64,000 bases of DNA. It comes from Asterella californica. Its lineage: Eukaryota > Streptophyta > Marchantiopsida > Marchantiales > Aytoniaceae. Below are positions 1 to 10,851 of the stretch, piece by piece. Below the pieces are notes generated by a model. The model was given only the letters and a program-made list of their open reading frames with translations, made no database searches and was not told where the DNA came from. The stretch is taken from the NCBI GenBank assembly GCA_036924285.1, contig JAYKYS010000014.1:2418001-2482000 (forward strand), given 5' to 3'. The first letter of the stretch is position 1; every line of letters starts with the position of its first letter. Made by a program: the position numbers and the translations under genes.

Positions 1-117
1 TTGTCCATAGTTTAGAGTATATAACAACCCCCCTCTTGAGAGATGATGAGTCGACTGATCCTTTTACTGATATATTTTGTACAGTGGAGAGTATTCACTT
101 GGTTTGGTTCTTAAACA
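1..117 (+). repeat. E1 5' LTR (3' part only)
   Basis: Matches the last 114 bases of the right LTR and ends in CA directly before the primer site. About half of the LTR is outside the window. Confidence 0.9.
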
Positions 118-131
118 TGGTATCAGAGCTT
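118..131 (+). other. E1 primer binding site
   Basis: TGGTATCAGAGCTT lies immediately after the LTR. TGGTATCAGAGC is the standard initiator-Met tRNA complement of plant copia elements. Confidence 0.9.
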
Positions 132-582
132 AGGTACGAGCATTAGCAAGGAGAATGAGGAACCAGAGAGTGAAAAAAGACATAGAGTGAGCACACCATC
201 TTCAACTGAAAAGTGAGAAAGAAGACGAAAATTTCTGGTCATACCACCTTTGACTACGTTTTTGGAAGAGAAGGAGATCGAATTAGACAAATCTAAGAGT
301 GGATTTGGGGTTAAGGGATTTGCAAAGAGCTTTCCAACGGTTCAACTTTCGACCCAAACGGACCTCGTATAAGGAAGTTACACTTTGGGGAACCCTTGGT
401 CAACAGAACTTTGACTGCACTTTTGAAGGCCTTAACGATCGATTTTCGTGTTTTTGAGATTTCTGTCGTGTTGGACGAGATTACTAAGGATTACAATATA
501 GACACTTCTTCCACCTCCACAACCACTTTAGGGAGTTTCAGATTTTTCCCACCTACTTTACTTTCTATCAATCGCTAACATT

Positions 583-1437
583 AGTGATAACTTACTTCAT
601 GATCATCATAAGTTGGATAGCACGAACTATCCAATATGGTGTTTCAAGGTTCAAGCCATTTTTCAGAACTACTACTTATGGGACATAGTGTTGGGTGAGG
701 AAGAAAGACCTATCGAATCACCAGCTGCTGTCAAAGCTTGGAACAAAAGAGATCAACAAGCACTTGCCATCATCAAGATGACCATAAAATACTCGGAAGT
801 CATGGATATCTTGGAGGCTAAAACTTCTAAAGATGCTTGGGATACATTCACCAAGAAGTACGAAGGAGCTGCTCGAGGGAGGAAGAGAATGCTACGCAGA
901 AAGTTAAACACTTTGTAAATGGTTGCAGGCATCTCTCTCGAAGAGCACTTCCATACTGTTAAAAGGTTGCTACAACAACTGAAGAATCTAGGTGGAGGTA
1001 TAGACGAGGACGACTTGGTACTGATAGTGCTCCAGAGCTTACCAGAACCATACGAGCACTTCGTCAAAGTAGTGGATATATGCAAGGAGCCTATCTCATT
1101 CGAAGAACTGCAAACACTAGCTTTGCAAGAAGCTATGAACATCGAGACCAAGTCAACTCAAGCAACTGTCACAACTGATGCTTCTTTCTTCTCCAAGAGG
1201 AGAGATCATAAGCGAGGTAGACCTCAAGACTCGCAATCAAAACAGAAGGAGCATTGAGACAACAGGAGAGGCAAGTTCAATAAACGTGACTCAGAGGGCA
1301 ACTCCAACAAACCAAAACCAGAGAACTATAGCTACTGTAAGAAACGTGGACACTTCACGTATGAGTGCCGAAAGAAGGCGTTTGATCAACGTTCCAACAC
1401 CAACAACAAGATAACTTCATACAGACATTTGCTGCCA
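583..1437 (+). pseudogene. E1 gag, broken
   Basis: This is the copia capsid protein, which would pack the RNA into virus-like particles. The frame reads LDSTNYPIW near its start, the usual N-terminal signature of plant copia gag, and ends with a zinc knuckle around 1324-1380 (YCKKRGHFTYEC). The first knuckle cysteine reads Tyr (TAT where TGT is expected). In-frame stops lie at 916-918 and 1255-1257, the second in a CGA-to-TGA context. Frame 1 is held throughout, so these are point losses rather than indels. Confidence 0.85.
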
Positions 1438-1466
1438 TGTATACAGACGCACATGACCAACAATGA

Positions 1467-4400
1467 TGAATTGATTCAGGAGCATCAAATCATATCACAT
1501 CAAAGAAGGAGTGGTTTCAAGATTTTCATCCACTAAATGGACCTGAGATACGACTGGGTGATGATAAGGGCTACCAAGTCCAAGGGGAAGATGACATCCA
1601 TATTAAGCTACCTTTAGGTCAGATAAGAACCATTGGAGGTGTCTGGTTTGTACCTGGTGTAGTGCATAACCTTTTGAGTGTGGGTAAACTTGCTGCAAAT
1701 GAGTTTCAACTGTCATTTGATGCACAAGGATGTTCCTTCCTCGACCAAGGATCTGTGGTAGCTACAGGGCTGAAGGTTGACCACTTGTATGAGTTACAAG
1801 CCTTACCTTTGGTAGCTCCAGTTCTAACTGCTGTAACAGATACAAGCCAGTTATGGCATCTTCGACTTGGACACTTACACTATCAGAAAATGCGTAAGTT
1901 GTTTCATGAAGACTTGGCCCTTGGTGTTTCGAAACTAGTCTCTGTTAACACTCCATGTGAAGTTTGCCTTAGATCTAAACAGACTCGAAAGAAGTTCTTC
2001 AAAACTACTGCAACACGAGCAACAAAAATCCTTCAGTTGCTACATACAGATCTCTGTGGACCTACTGAGACTATTTCGCTCGGAGATTCTAGGTACTTTA
2101 TGTTGGTTGTTGATGACTTCTCGAGATACATTTGGGTTTTCTTCCTGTTAAGAAAGTATGAAGCACTCTCGAATCTTCAACAACTTGTTAACATGATGGA
2201 AAGACAAACTAGACAACTAGTGAAGAGTCTGCGAAGTGATAGAGGAGGAGAGTTCACTTCCAAGGCTGCTGACAAATATTTTGCTGAGAAGGGGATACTG
2301 CGGCAGTTGACTATAGCTTACACGCCTCAGCAAAATGGAGTGGTTGAAAGAAAGAACAGAACGGCCGTGGAGATGACAAGAAGTCTTCTTCTTGAGCAAG
2401 ATCTTTCAAAAGATCTTTGGGCTGAAGCTGTGAATACTGCGGTCTACCTTCTCAACAGAAGTCCAACAAATGCTGTGAACAACAAAACTTCATTCGAAGC
2501 TTTCACAGGGAAGAAACCAGACCTTTCTAATCTACGTATTTTTGGATGTAAAGCATATGCTACAACTCCTCAAAAATTACTCCAAAAGTTTGATGATAGA
2601 TCTCAGATCTGTACATTCATAGGATATCCAGCAAGAGAAAAGAGAGACTGTTGAGTGTTGCAAGAAAGATCATCATCAGTCGAGATGTAGTGTTTTTAGA
2701 GGTCCTTCCATCTCGAAACTCACAACACCATCTTTTTGACCTGCCAACTCTCTCAATCCAAACACCTACTTCAGAGAATCATGAAGAAGAAGCTCAAGCT
2801 CAGCTAGAACCACGTACACAAGTTGAAGTTACTGAATCAGGTCCAACTACAGCATATTCGCCTCTCATACACCAGACTACTCCAGATTCGAATCTTGCTG
2901 CTCAACCAAGGAGACCTATCAGAACAAGGAAGGTTCCTGCAAGGCTAGAGGATTATATTCTCATGGCTGAATCTTAAGGTGATGGAGAAACTATTACATT
3001 CGAGGAGGTTTTCAGTAAAGATCAATGGAGACGTGCTATGCAGGAAGAATATGATGCATTACTCAAAATTGCAACCTGGAGCTTAGTACCTCTTCCAACA
3101 AACAGGAAAGCACTTGGCTGTAAGTGGGTTTATAAGATCAAGAGACATCCGGATGAAACTATTGAGAGATACAAAGCTCGCCTTGTTGCAAAAGGTTATT
3201 TGCAGACTGCAGGAGAAGATTTTCAACAGACCTTCACACATGTGGTAAAACTTAACTCCATTCGAGTTCTTTGTGCTCTTGCAAAACTACATGGTTGGAA
3301 GTGTTTACAAATGGATGTTAAGAATGCATTTCTTAATGGGATTCTTGAAGAAGATATCTACTTGCAGCAACCACCTGGGTTTGTTCGTAAAGGAGGTGAA
3401 CAGTTAGTGTGCAAGCTGCACAAGGCATTGTATGACCTCAAACAAGCTCCAAGAGCTTGATACACAAGAATCGACACTTTCTTGAAGCAGCAAGGCTTCT
3501 CTCCTACTAGAGGTGATCCAAACTTCTATGTTTTGATTACTTCTCAAGGTATTGTGTTACTATTACTGTACGTGGATGATCTGATAATATCAAGGAGGAG
3601 TAAAGAAGATTCAGCAAGCTTTAATGCAAGAGTTTGATATGAAGGATCTAGGACTTCTCAACTTTTGCCTTGGAGTTCAGTTTCTGGAACACAACGAAAT
3701 GTTATACCTCTCTCAGGCAAGATACACAGAAAGTATACTTCAGGATTTTCAGATAGAGAAGTGCAAGCCTGCGTCTACTCCTATGGTTATCTCGAAGGAA
3801 TGACAAAGTTCTTCTGGTGATAATGAGCGTGCAGATGCAACAGAGTTCAGGAAGCTGATCGGGAAGTTAATTTATCTGACTGTCACTACAAGATCAGATA
3901 TTTCGTATGCAGTCAGCAAACTCAGTCAGAATATGGAGTCTCCCACAATTATGCATATGAAGGCAGCAAAGAGAATTTTGCGCTACCTCAGGAGAACTAT
4001 CAATTATGGGCTCAGATATAGCTCATATAAGTCACTTGGACTTGTTGGATTTACAGATGCTGATTGGGCAGACGATTCAACAGATCGTAAATCAATGTCT
4101 GGATTCGCATTTATGTTGGGAGGAGGTGTCATCACTTGGCAGTGTAAAAAGCAACCAACTATTGCTTTATCCTCCTCTGAAGCAGAATATCGTGACCTGT
4201 GTAATGCAGCACGAGAGACCATTTGGCTAAGATGGATGTTGGAGGATGTAAGTGTCAACTAAGACACTCCAACAGTAATCTGGACTGATAGCATGAGTGC
4301 AATGACATTGACGAAAAACCCAGTGCATCATGCTAGAACAAAGCACATTGAAGTGCAAGTCCACTTCATCAAAGAGAAAATAATTTCAGGAGAGGTTGTT

Positions 4401-4468
4401 ACTCAATGAGTAACAACTGATGACCAAACTGCTGATATATTCACCAAGCCTTTGTCTTCAGACAGGTT
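1467..4468 (+). pseudogene. E1 pol (protease-integrase-RT-RNase H), broken
   Basis: Protease: DSGASNH at 1473-1493, preceded by TGA at 1467-1469 where Trp is expected. Integrase (frame of 1662-2654): LWHLRLGH pre-integrase motif, Cys pair, then the D, D, E core (HTDLCGP, RSDRGGEF, NGVVERKN). A frameshift near 2640 moves the reading to the frame of 2651-2977. Reverse transcriptase (3038 on): GCKWVYKIK, QMDVKNAFLNG, a TGA-for-Trp at 3458-3460 after QAPRA, and YVDD at 3569-3580, followed by a frameshift near 3600. RNase H (3933 on): GFTDADWA and [10 protein letters not shown], with stops at 4260-4262 and 4407-4409. The residues needed for catalysis are mostly visible, but the frame is broken at least six times, so it is inactive. 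Confidence 0.92.
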
Positions 4469-4510
4469 TCAAAAAGACTTGAACTTGGTGTATATTCAGT
4501 ACCACTGAAA

Positions 4511-4521
4511 TTAAGAGGGGG
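4511..4521 (+). other. E1 polypurine tract
   Basis: A purine-rich run ending in GGGGG abuts the start of the right LTR, where plus-strand priming takes place. Confidence 0.7.
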
Positions 4522-4750
4522 TGTTAAAGATAATGTCTAGTCTATAGTCACCTTTATAGTCATATCTAATAGTCAAATCTATAGTCACCTCTATAGGCAC
4601 ACATCTATGACTAATGACTTACTAGTGACTAACCTCTTGTCCATAGGTAAAGTATATAACAACCCCCTCTTGGGAGATGATGAGTCGACTGATCCCTTTA
4701 CTGATATATCTTGTACAGTGGAGAGTATTCATTGGTTTGGTTCTTAAACA
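4522..4750 (+). repeat. E1 3' LTR
   Basis: A 229 bp LTR beginning TGTTAAAGATAA and ending TTCTTAAACA. Its second half is duplicated at 1-117. It contains short repeats of an ATAGTCA-type word in the first 100 bases. Confidence 0.92.
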
Positions 4751-6640
4751 GAAACGGTGTGAGTTCATATAATGTTCTATCCAACTTAAACGGAAGCTTT
4801 AGACTACTCGGTCACTGTAACTAGTAGAAACTGTATGTAGAGAAACGAGTTATGAATATAGTCGTCTAGTCCAATTCTAAGTAACAGTGAGTGGTAGGTG
4901 AGTGACAAATTTCACAAAAATGCAGGCGGAAGCGCGGAACAAATCTGCGACTTGCGATGTTCTGACATGCACCCACCTTGCATCTGACGTAGTTACCAAT
5001 TTCGCGAATCCGAGCTCATTCTCATCTGCTTGTTGATTTTGTTAATTCTGTCGAGCTCTGTGTTTTTGTCTATTCGCCCAACTTAACCTGTTGACGAGGC
5101 CTCATGTGTCTTTCAGTAAAGTGCTTGAGATTTCTCACTCCGAAGAGAAAGTAAAATTAACTTATTGCTGTCATGCATTCTCGTCTTGTGCCGAATGATT
5201 CATATTTGCGCGAATACAGATCCGGCATGGTACATTGTAGACTGTGCCACTCACGTTCACCATGGAACCACCCATCCCGGCTCCTTTGTTCCAGATCAGC
5301 TCGGGCTGTCAGGTTAGGCGTGGAGTCGGTCCACTGCACTGATTTCCAGCAGAGGTTCACGAATTCGAAGCACCACAAAATTAGAACTGAAAGTGGAATT
5401 CGAAATTTCCATCGGGGTTCAGGATTACCGTACTGCTATTCAAATTCGCTATACTCGGGTAGCGAAAGCCAGGACTAATCGTTCCTGGTATTCGCGGAAT
5501 GTTTCTGGGGTGTCTGATATCAGTTTCTATATTTCGCTCGTTTTGCAATCGTACATTAATGCAGTTCGCTACTTTAACTCCATTCTGATGAAGATAATCA
5601 AATATAGAAGATATCGTAAAATCCATTACTGTTCGAAGACGAACATTCCTTCTGACATTTCTCGAAACTCCACTGAATATCTAGTATCGATTTTGAATGT
5701 AGGTCCAAGTTCGAGATTCTGAAACACTAATTCTTAAGTATCGAATTTGAATAACAGCATGGTAGTAACAATTGGAATTTGGATCATGTACTCGATGGCT
5801 GTCGGTTCACTTTCACTTTCACTGATCATGATGCTCACTGTCACTATTAAGAAACGAGTTATGAGTAAGGGCGTTTAGTTAATATCAGTAACAATCAGTG
5901 ATGGGTGACTAGCAAATTCCACGGAATGCAGGCGGAACTATCTGGAGGTTTTACTTGTATATCCCCATTTTCCAGAGTTTAACTAGAAGTCCTCAAAGTG
6001 AAGTAATTTACTTTTCCGGCTTCTAGTGGAGATGTAAAAGTAGAAACCTCACGAATCTGCGAGTTGCGGAATACAGAATCATTGTGCGGAACTCTGGAGA
6101 TAATGTGAGGAGCTTTCGTTACCACACTCACCACGAATGAACGTTCTAATGAGATTCACCTCTGACATAAGCCATTGTGAGTATCCATCTCGCAGCGTAC
6201 AAATGTGTGCTCGAGATGTCGGAACGCAAAAACCAAAAACAACTAAAAGTTAAATATGTGCTCGAGAAAATCTGTTCTTCGGTTTTCCGCGTCGAAAAGA
6301 AAAAAGAGAGAAAAACTATTCTTCTCGTCTGCATAGATGCGAAGATGTTTTCACTCTCAAACTTTTACAAGTATTTTCGTAAGTTTGTAAGTTATTTCCT
6401 GGTGGGCCCATAACGTTCGGAATGAGAGGTTTTTCGTCAGAGACGAAGAACTTGGCCATAATGAGGAGAGCCCTTATACCATCGATAGGATGTATTTAAT
6501 GAAGATATACGGATCGACAGCTTTGGAGTTAGAGGTCTTTCTGCGATATTGTTTCAGAACCTATCATGAGAGGCATCAGGGTACCATTTTCTCTTTCTTT
6601 CTGCATTAATTTTTAGATAGTCAATTTTTGCACTATATTT
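4751..6640. other. Non-coding stretch with a diverged internal duplication
   Basis: I see no convincing gene. Two segments are related: about 4850-4995 and about 5850-6080. Both run AGAAACGAGTTATGA..., then GCAAATTCCAC or GACAAATTTCAC, then TGCAGGCGGAA, then a CTGCGA-TTGCG stretch. The second copy holds extra sequence. The open frames here are short, lack recognisable domains and sit in unmatched frames. Confidence 0.5.
5157..5310 (-). repeat. Left copy of an inverted duplicated segment
   Basis: Read on the minus strand, this stretch is a diverged copy of 9087-9225 on the plus strand. Shared words include GAGC-GAT-TGGAACAAA, AGCCGGGATGGGTGGT, GAGTGG-ACAGTCTAC, AATGTACC and ATTCGCGCAAATA. No coding function is evident in either copy. 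Confidence 0.7.
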
Positions 6641-6685
6641 TTTAGGCAGCGAGTTTTCATAGCTATACGGAGAGCTTTAGCAGGT

Positions 6686-6830
6686 GCGTTCCACAGGAGG
6701 ACAATCGCAGTAGGTGATGCTTCTTCAAGTGCACCTGTTGTATATAGAGATATTGACTTTTTGGTCTCTGACATTATAGAGCTTTCGTGTTCCACAAGAG
6801 GACAATCGCAGTAGGCGATGCTTCTTCAAG
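6686..6830 (+). repeat. Direct repeat of ~44 bp
   Basis: The segment beginning GTTCCACAGGAGGACAATCG near 6688 recurs near 6789 with a few changes, both ending GATGCTTCTTCAAG. It lies inside the terpene synthase remnant. The second unit brings the stop into the reading frame. Confidence 0.75.
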
Positions 6831-6883
6831 GTCTACTCTCATCGCACTCTTATTCGTTTAACGTTTTTCGGTTTAGTATATTT

Positions 6884-6970
6884 TAGTATTCGCTTCTTAA
6901 CATATTTCTTTTTCTCGGTAACAACTTTTAGTATTCGATTCTTAACATATTTCCGTTTCTCGGCAACAAC
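6884..6970. repeat. Two-unit tandem repeat (~45 bp)
   Basis: Two adjacent copies of a unit reading AGTATTCG-TTCTTAACATAT, then TTTCTCGG-AACAAC. Confidence 0.6.
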
Positions 6971-8561
6971 TATTACCGATTATTGATCGTATGGAGCTAT
7001 GTGTGAAACGGACATTAGCAAGTAACCATCTAGGTTTCTCAGCGATAAAATAGAATCATGAAATCATATGACCATTTAGATTTCTTGGTGATAAGATAGA
7101 ATCAGGGAGCTTAAAACTACTCAGTGTCACGATAGAATCAGAGAGTTTAAGACGTCTCGCGTCTAGTCTCTTCCAGCCTTGAGACAGTGAGACTTCATCT
7201 CCCTCTCCTAGACGTGTGTCCTTGTACAGTTCAACTTACAGATTCTATCTCAGTGACGTTTCTTCAGATTATCGTGCATCAATCGATCGATCTTGATTTC
7301 CTCATAAGATTCAAGGAGAACCCATATTCTTGACGCTGGCCAGATCAGAGTTGAGTCAGCATCAACAAGAGCTTGAGAATCAGGAATAGATTTGGTAATC
7401 TACACTTCCGCTCTGTCGCTGTCGCTCGTTGATACCTCTTCCAACAGATTCTGAAACATCGACCTGATCATGAACTAGAACATTTTTAGTGAAAACACAT
7501 TCAGTGACATTCTAAACAGCAAAAAACTCTGATGCATCACGTACTGTAATATTACACTCACATTATCGTGAAGAGAGAAAAATCACAAAAATGAATAATA
7601 TAGTATCACAATCTCTTCGGTCTTTTTGTAGTCTCGCTCAAGTTCTGATACAAGTCAAACACACATGCTTGGTTTCTCAAATAGAATAAACACATGGTTA
7701 TCACCTTCAAACTCGGACGAACCATGTTTGTATTATTAAACTTGTAAAAGCAAACTATTTTATCCATGTGAACATCCGGTTCATTCAGGTCAAAAGTAAG
7801 TTTTAACGTGAAAAATGTTCGGCTAGTATTTTGTAACTTCGGCTACCGAAAAAGTTTTCTCGACTACGGAAAGGAATGGAGGTCGCCGGGATCATAGACG
7901 TAACTAGCCGAACAACGAAAAAAAGTGCCGATGGGAGTACCTGTATGTAGAAATACTGACTTTCTGTTCTCCGAGATTATAGAAGCGACAGTCGATTTTA
8001 GAGCTATGATAGCGGGGATTATCCAGGGTGTTCTTCCCTTCGGGGTGGAAGTTGCTTGGTCCTTCGTGTCCTTCTTTCCCTTGTAAGGCTTGATGGGGTC
8101 TTCCCATGACCGCGTTTCATCGATGTATTTAATCTGCCAACACATCACCTATCATCGGATCCATCATTTGTATTACTTTTGAAAGGATGATGTTCCCTGA
8201 GAAGGAGTATTTCGAGACATATATCTCGAGCATTCCCGCTATTATTGAGTTCATCTCCCTGGTGAATGACATTTTAAGTTTCTATAAGGAGAGTGTGGTT
8301 GGGACCTGTCAGAATACGTACATGATGACATTGAGCCAGGTGCTTCGACGCAGCCCTGTGGATGTCTGGCGAGACACGTGCAAGCGACAATTAGATCTGG
8401 CTTGGATCGAAGCCGAGATGGACATCTCGGCTTCGCTCAATAGGAACGAAGAGTTGCGCGAGGCGTGGGAGTCGTTTGTGAAGGGTTACTGCGCGTTCCA
8501 TTGTAGTCAGCACGGACGATACAGGTTGGCCGAGATTGGGATTGAACAACGGACCTGCTAA

Positions 8562-9086
8562 TAAAACCGATCACAGAGCATCAGGCGAGCAGCAAAGAGC
8601 GCAATGACAGGACGCGAGTCAATGGCCATCTGGGTCCGAGTGCACAATAACAAGCCCCAGTCCACCACATTCTTCAGAGACTTGGACCAAAAGGTCGAAG
8701 GTAGAATGCAAGGAGCATTGTTGTGAACTTCGGTTGAAATTCATTATCTGCTCTAGATAGCATAGTACGTCGTTAGTATGTCCGCCTATCGGTACTTCCT
8801 GTAATATTTTACTTTGCTTTCAATAAAAAATGTCTTGACACCAGAAATATATACATCTACACGTGCACGTATACGAAACCAAGTATGATCTTGAGGAACA
8901 GAGGCATCCACTCGCGGACATGTGAAATTCCAAATCTTTTTGATGACCTGGTAAGGTCACCAAACACCGTGAATAAAACCTACTACTACAACGATCTTCG
9001 TCTGATTTCAAGCAAGGGTCCCGGAAAATCGTACACCCCGACCATGCTGGTTGTGCTCATACTGCGCGTTAAGAGCATTGTTATTG
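8562..9086. other. Non-coding spacer
   Basis: Follows the terpene synthase stop. No domain or RNA gene recognised. AATAAAA (8822-8828) could serve as a polyadenylation signal. Confidence 0.35.
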
Positions 9087-9225
9087 AGCCGATGTGGAAC
9101 AAAGAAGCCGGGATGGGTGGTCCCACGGTAAACAGTGAGTGGGACAGTCTACAAGAATTAATGTACCCCGGTAGATTTGCATTCGCGCAAATAATAATAT
9201 GCGGTATCTAGATCTTTTCTCTTCC
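9087..9225 (+). repeat. Right copy of the inverted duplicated segment
   Basis: Plus-strand partner of 5157-5310 (minus). The pair is about 4 kb apart and encloses the terpene synthase remnant. Confidence 0.7.
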
Positions 9226-9301
9226 TACGAAAAGAGGAAAAGGATCTTTATGGCCAAGTACAGGTTATGGCAGAAAAGCTCCGAGCTGTTCATCAGTGCT
9301 G

Positions 9302-9572
9302 TGTTAGAATACTGAATACTGTACGCAGTGTGAATACCCCTCTTAGCAGTAAGCAGTTCAGGCTTTTAGGATGGTGACCTTTCGTAAGGTCACCAAGGCC
9401 AAGACCCCAAGGTATATTATTCTGGCTGAAGGCCATTGTACATTATTGAGTATCTACTTACTTGGTTTTGCCTACACTCTCTTGAGGAGCTCTCCCCACA
9501 CTCTCATACTGTCCTTATGCCGTGACTTAGAGTTTTACCTTAGCCTATTCTACTAGCAGTCCATTTCCAACA
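9302..9572 (+). repeat. E2 5' LTR
   Basis: A 271 bp LTR, TGTTAGAATACTG...TTTCCAACA. It has 7 extra bases near its start compared with the 3' LTR and a single copy of the unit that is doubled there. An internal inverted repeat GGTGACCTT/AAGGTCACC lies near 9373-9399. Confidence 0.97.
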
Positions 9573-9584
9573 TGGTATCAGAGC
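9573..9584 (+). other. E2 primer binding site
   Basis: TGGTATCAGAGC, initiator-Met tRNA type, directly after the LTR. Confidence 0.93.
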
Positions 9585-9843
9585 TTTGGTCAAGTGCTTG
9601 CTCCCTGCCCCACCGTCGACGATCTCTACATGCTCGGCAATTCAATTTTGGTCGCTGACCAAACCGCGCTTGTAGCTACAGCTGGTAGGACCTCAGTAAT
9701 CCACACACTACCACCTAGCCAGAGATCTGGACCGCGCTTGCGAGCTAGACCGCAATCTAATCAGCGGACTAGCACCTCACTATTCAACCGCAACATGCGC
9801 AGGATCCGCTTCCCACGGACTAGGCCCAGCCCCGCCTCACAGA

Positions 9844-10761
9844 ATGCGCACACCCAAGCAGAAATTCAGCCAAGTCACTCACGGAATTTTCAAAATCCCT
9901 AATTCGGAGCACTCTCTCATTAGAGAAGTCCCTATCACTCCACCAAATTCGGAGTTGTCTCACTTGGAAAATGAAGGCCCAAATCCAGTCCGCGCGGGGT
10001 CTACCCCCCTCACCATGACACCCCTTGGACAATTTTCTGTTAGGACACCACCTCTTGGTGCTCCACCTCTTCCACGCGCGCCCACTGGCAGCACACGGAT
10101 CGAACCCATTGAGAGCACACCTCTTCACTCTACGCGGATCGATCCAAGTCCAACAAGTCCAACAAGTCCAACTTCCTTAGTGGTCCCCGCCGATTGGGAA
10201 GACCCTGGAAACTTCCCCGCGCGCCCCCTTGTAAACGCGCCCCCACGCGAGCAAGATACCCCCGTGCTAATCGGAGATGGGGTCGGGGACCCCATCCGGA
10301 TGAGGATGGGATCCCCATCCGCGCATGGTGCACACGGCGCGCAGGCGCCGGCACCCCGCACAGGGGATAACCCTTCCCCACACAGTGGGGATCTGGATGG
10401 GGATGGGGACCCCATCCGGATGGGACCATCCCCACCCGGATGGGGCCATCCCCCACATCATGGAACCCCCACATCGGGGGTGCCGCCCCCTCCCCACCCC
10501 GTCAGCAGAGGCAGCGGCGCGAACCCCACGACGCTGCCCCTCCACCTGCTGCACACCCCAACATCGGGGGTGCAGCTCCCGCATCTCCGGAGTGGGGATG
10601 CGAGCATCATATCCCCGCCGCCGCGGGGATATGAGCATGGGGATGCGCATCCCCACATAAGGGATCGCGCATCCCCGCACGGAGGGGCCCGCAGACCAAC
10701 CCCCGCGGACTGCCCTGTTGGCAGTCCGTTCCCCACGGACGACCGTCCGCCTAGGGACTAG
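9844..10761 (+). other. E2 leader: GC-rich Pro/Gly-rich open region in place of gag
   Basis: A 305-codon frame is open here and frames on the opposite strand are open too, which is expected of GC-rich low-complexity DNA. The deduced protein is rich in Pro, Gly, Ser and His, with runs such as SPTSPTSPTS, and shows no capsid or zinc-knuckle signature. The DNA from about 10260 to 10690 repeats GGGGAT and ATCCCC words in both orientations. E5 carries a related but less GC-rich leader (26058-27130), so the feature is old in the family. Coding status is doubtful; it may act as structured RNA leader or be filler. Confidence 0.45.
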
Positions 10762-10851
10762 GGGGACATTCCTCCTAATAGGGACATTGTCCCCCAAGGT
10801 GGGACAGAGGGCCTTCTTGGCCCTCGTCCTTACAGTCCCTATTATGCTCGC

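Larger units (their letters stand above)
1..4750 (+). mobile_element. E1: decayed Ty1/copia LTR retrotransposon
   Basis: The order is LTR, primer site, gag, protease, integrase, reverse transcriptase, RNase H, purine tract, LTR, which defines Ty1/copia. The left LTR is cut by the window edge; bases 1-117 match 4637-4750 of the right LTR with few differences. The coding part has several stops and frameshifts, so it is non-autonomous. The target duplication cannot be tested because the left flank lies outside the window. Confidence 0.93.
6646..8561 (+). pseudogene. Microbial (fungal-type) terpene synthase-like gene, broken
   Basis: The 3' part (8186-8561) carries the terpene cyclase metal-binding triad NDILSFYKE (8265-8291, form NDxxSxxxE) and, near the C-terminus, the RY motif in GRYRLAEIG (from 8517). 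The residues before it read MMFPEKEYFETYI. An upstream exon-like frame (7928-8081, from P-M-G-V-P-V to SFFP) joins in frame through a GTAAGG donor at 8082 and an AAAG acceptor at 8184-8185, giving a 104 bp intron. Further 5', 6646-6790 follows a TTTTTTAG acceptor and reads FIAIRRALAGAF...VVYRDIDFLVSDIIE, which repeats the motif VPVCRNTDFLFSEIIE of the second exon. That indicates a partial duplication. The usual aspartate-rich first motif was not found, a stop follows the first copy and no start exon is visible. The family (class I sesquiterpene-type cyclases of fungi, also in mosses and other non-seed plants) makes terpenes from farnesyl or related diphosphates. I read it as a decayed gene; an active gene with unseen exons is possible. 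Confidence 0.6.

Noticed and set aside
8885..9211. 108-codon frame ending in the inverted segment
   Set aside because: The inverted partner at 5.2 kb does not keep the same reading frame or protein, so there is no sign of coding selection.
10125..10797. Long minus-strand frames opposite the E2 leader
   Set aside because: They are open because the DNA is GC-rich and repetitive. They overlap in three frames, show no domain and are biased to Gly, Arg and Pro.
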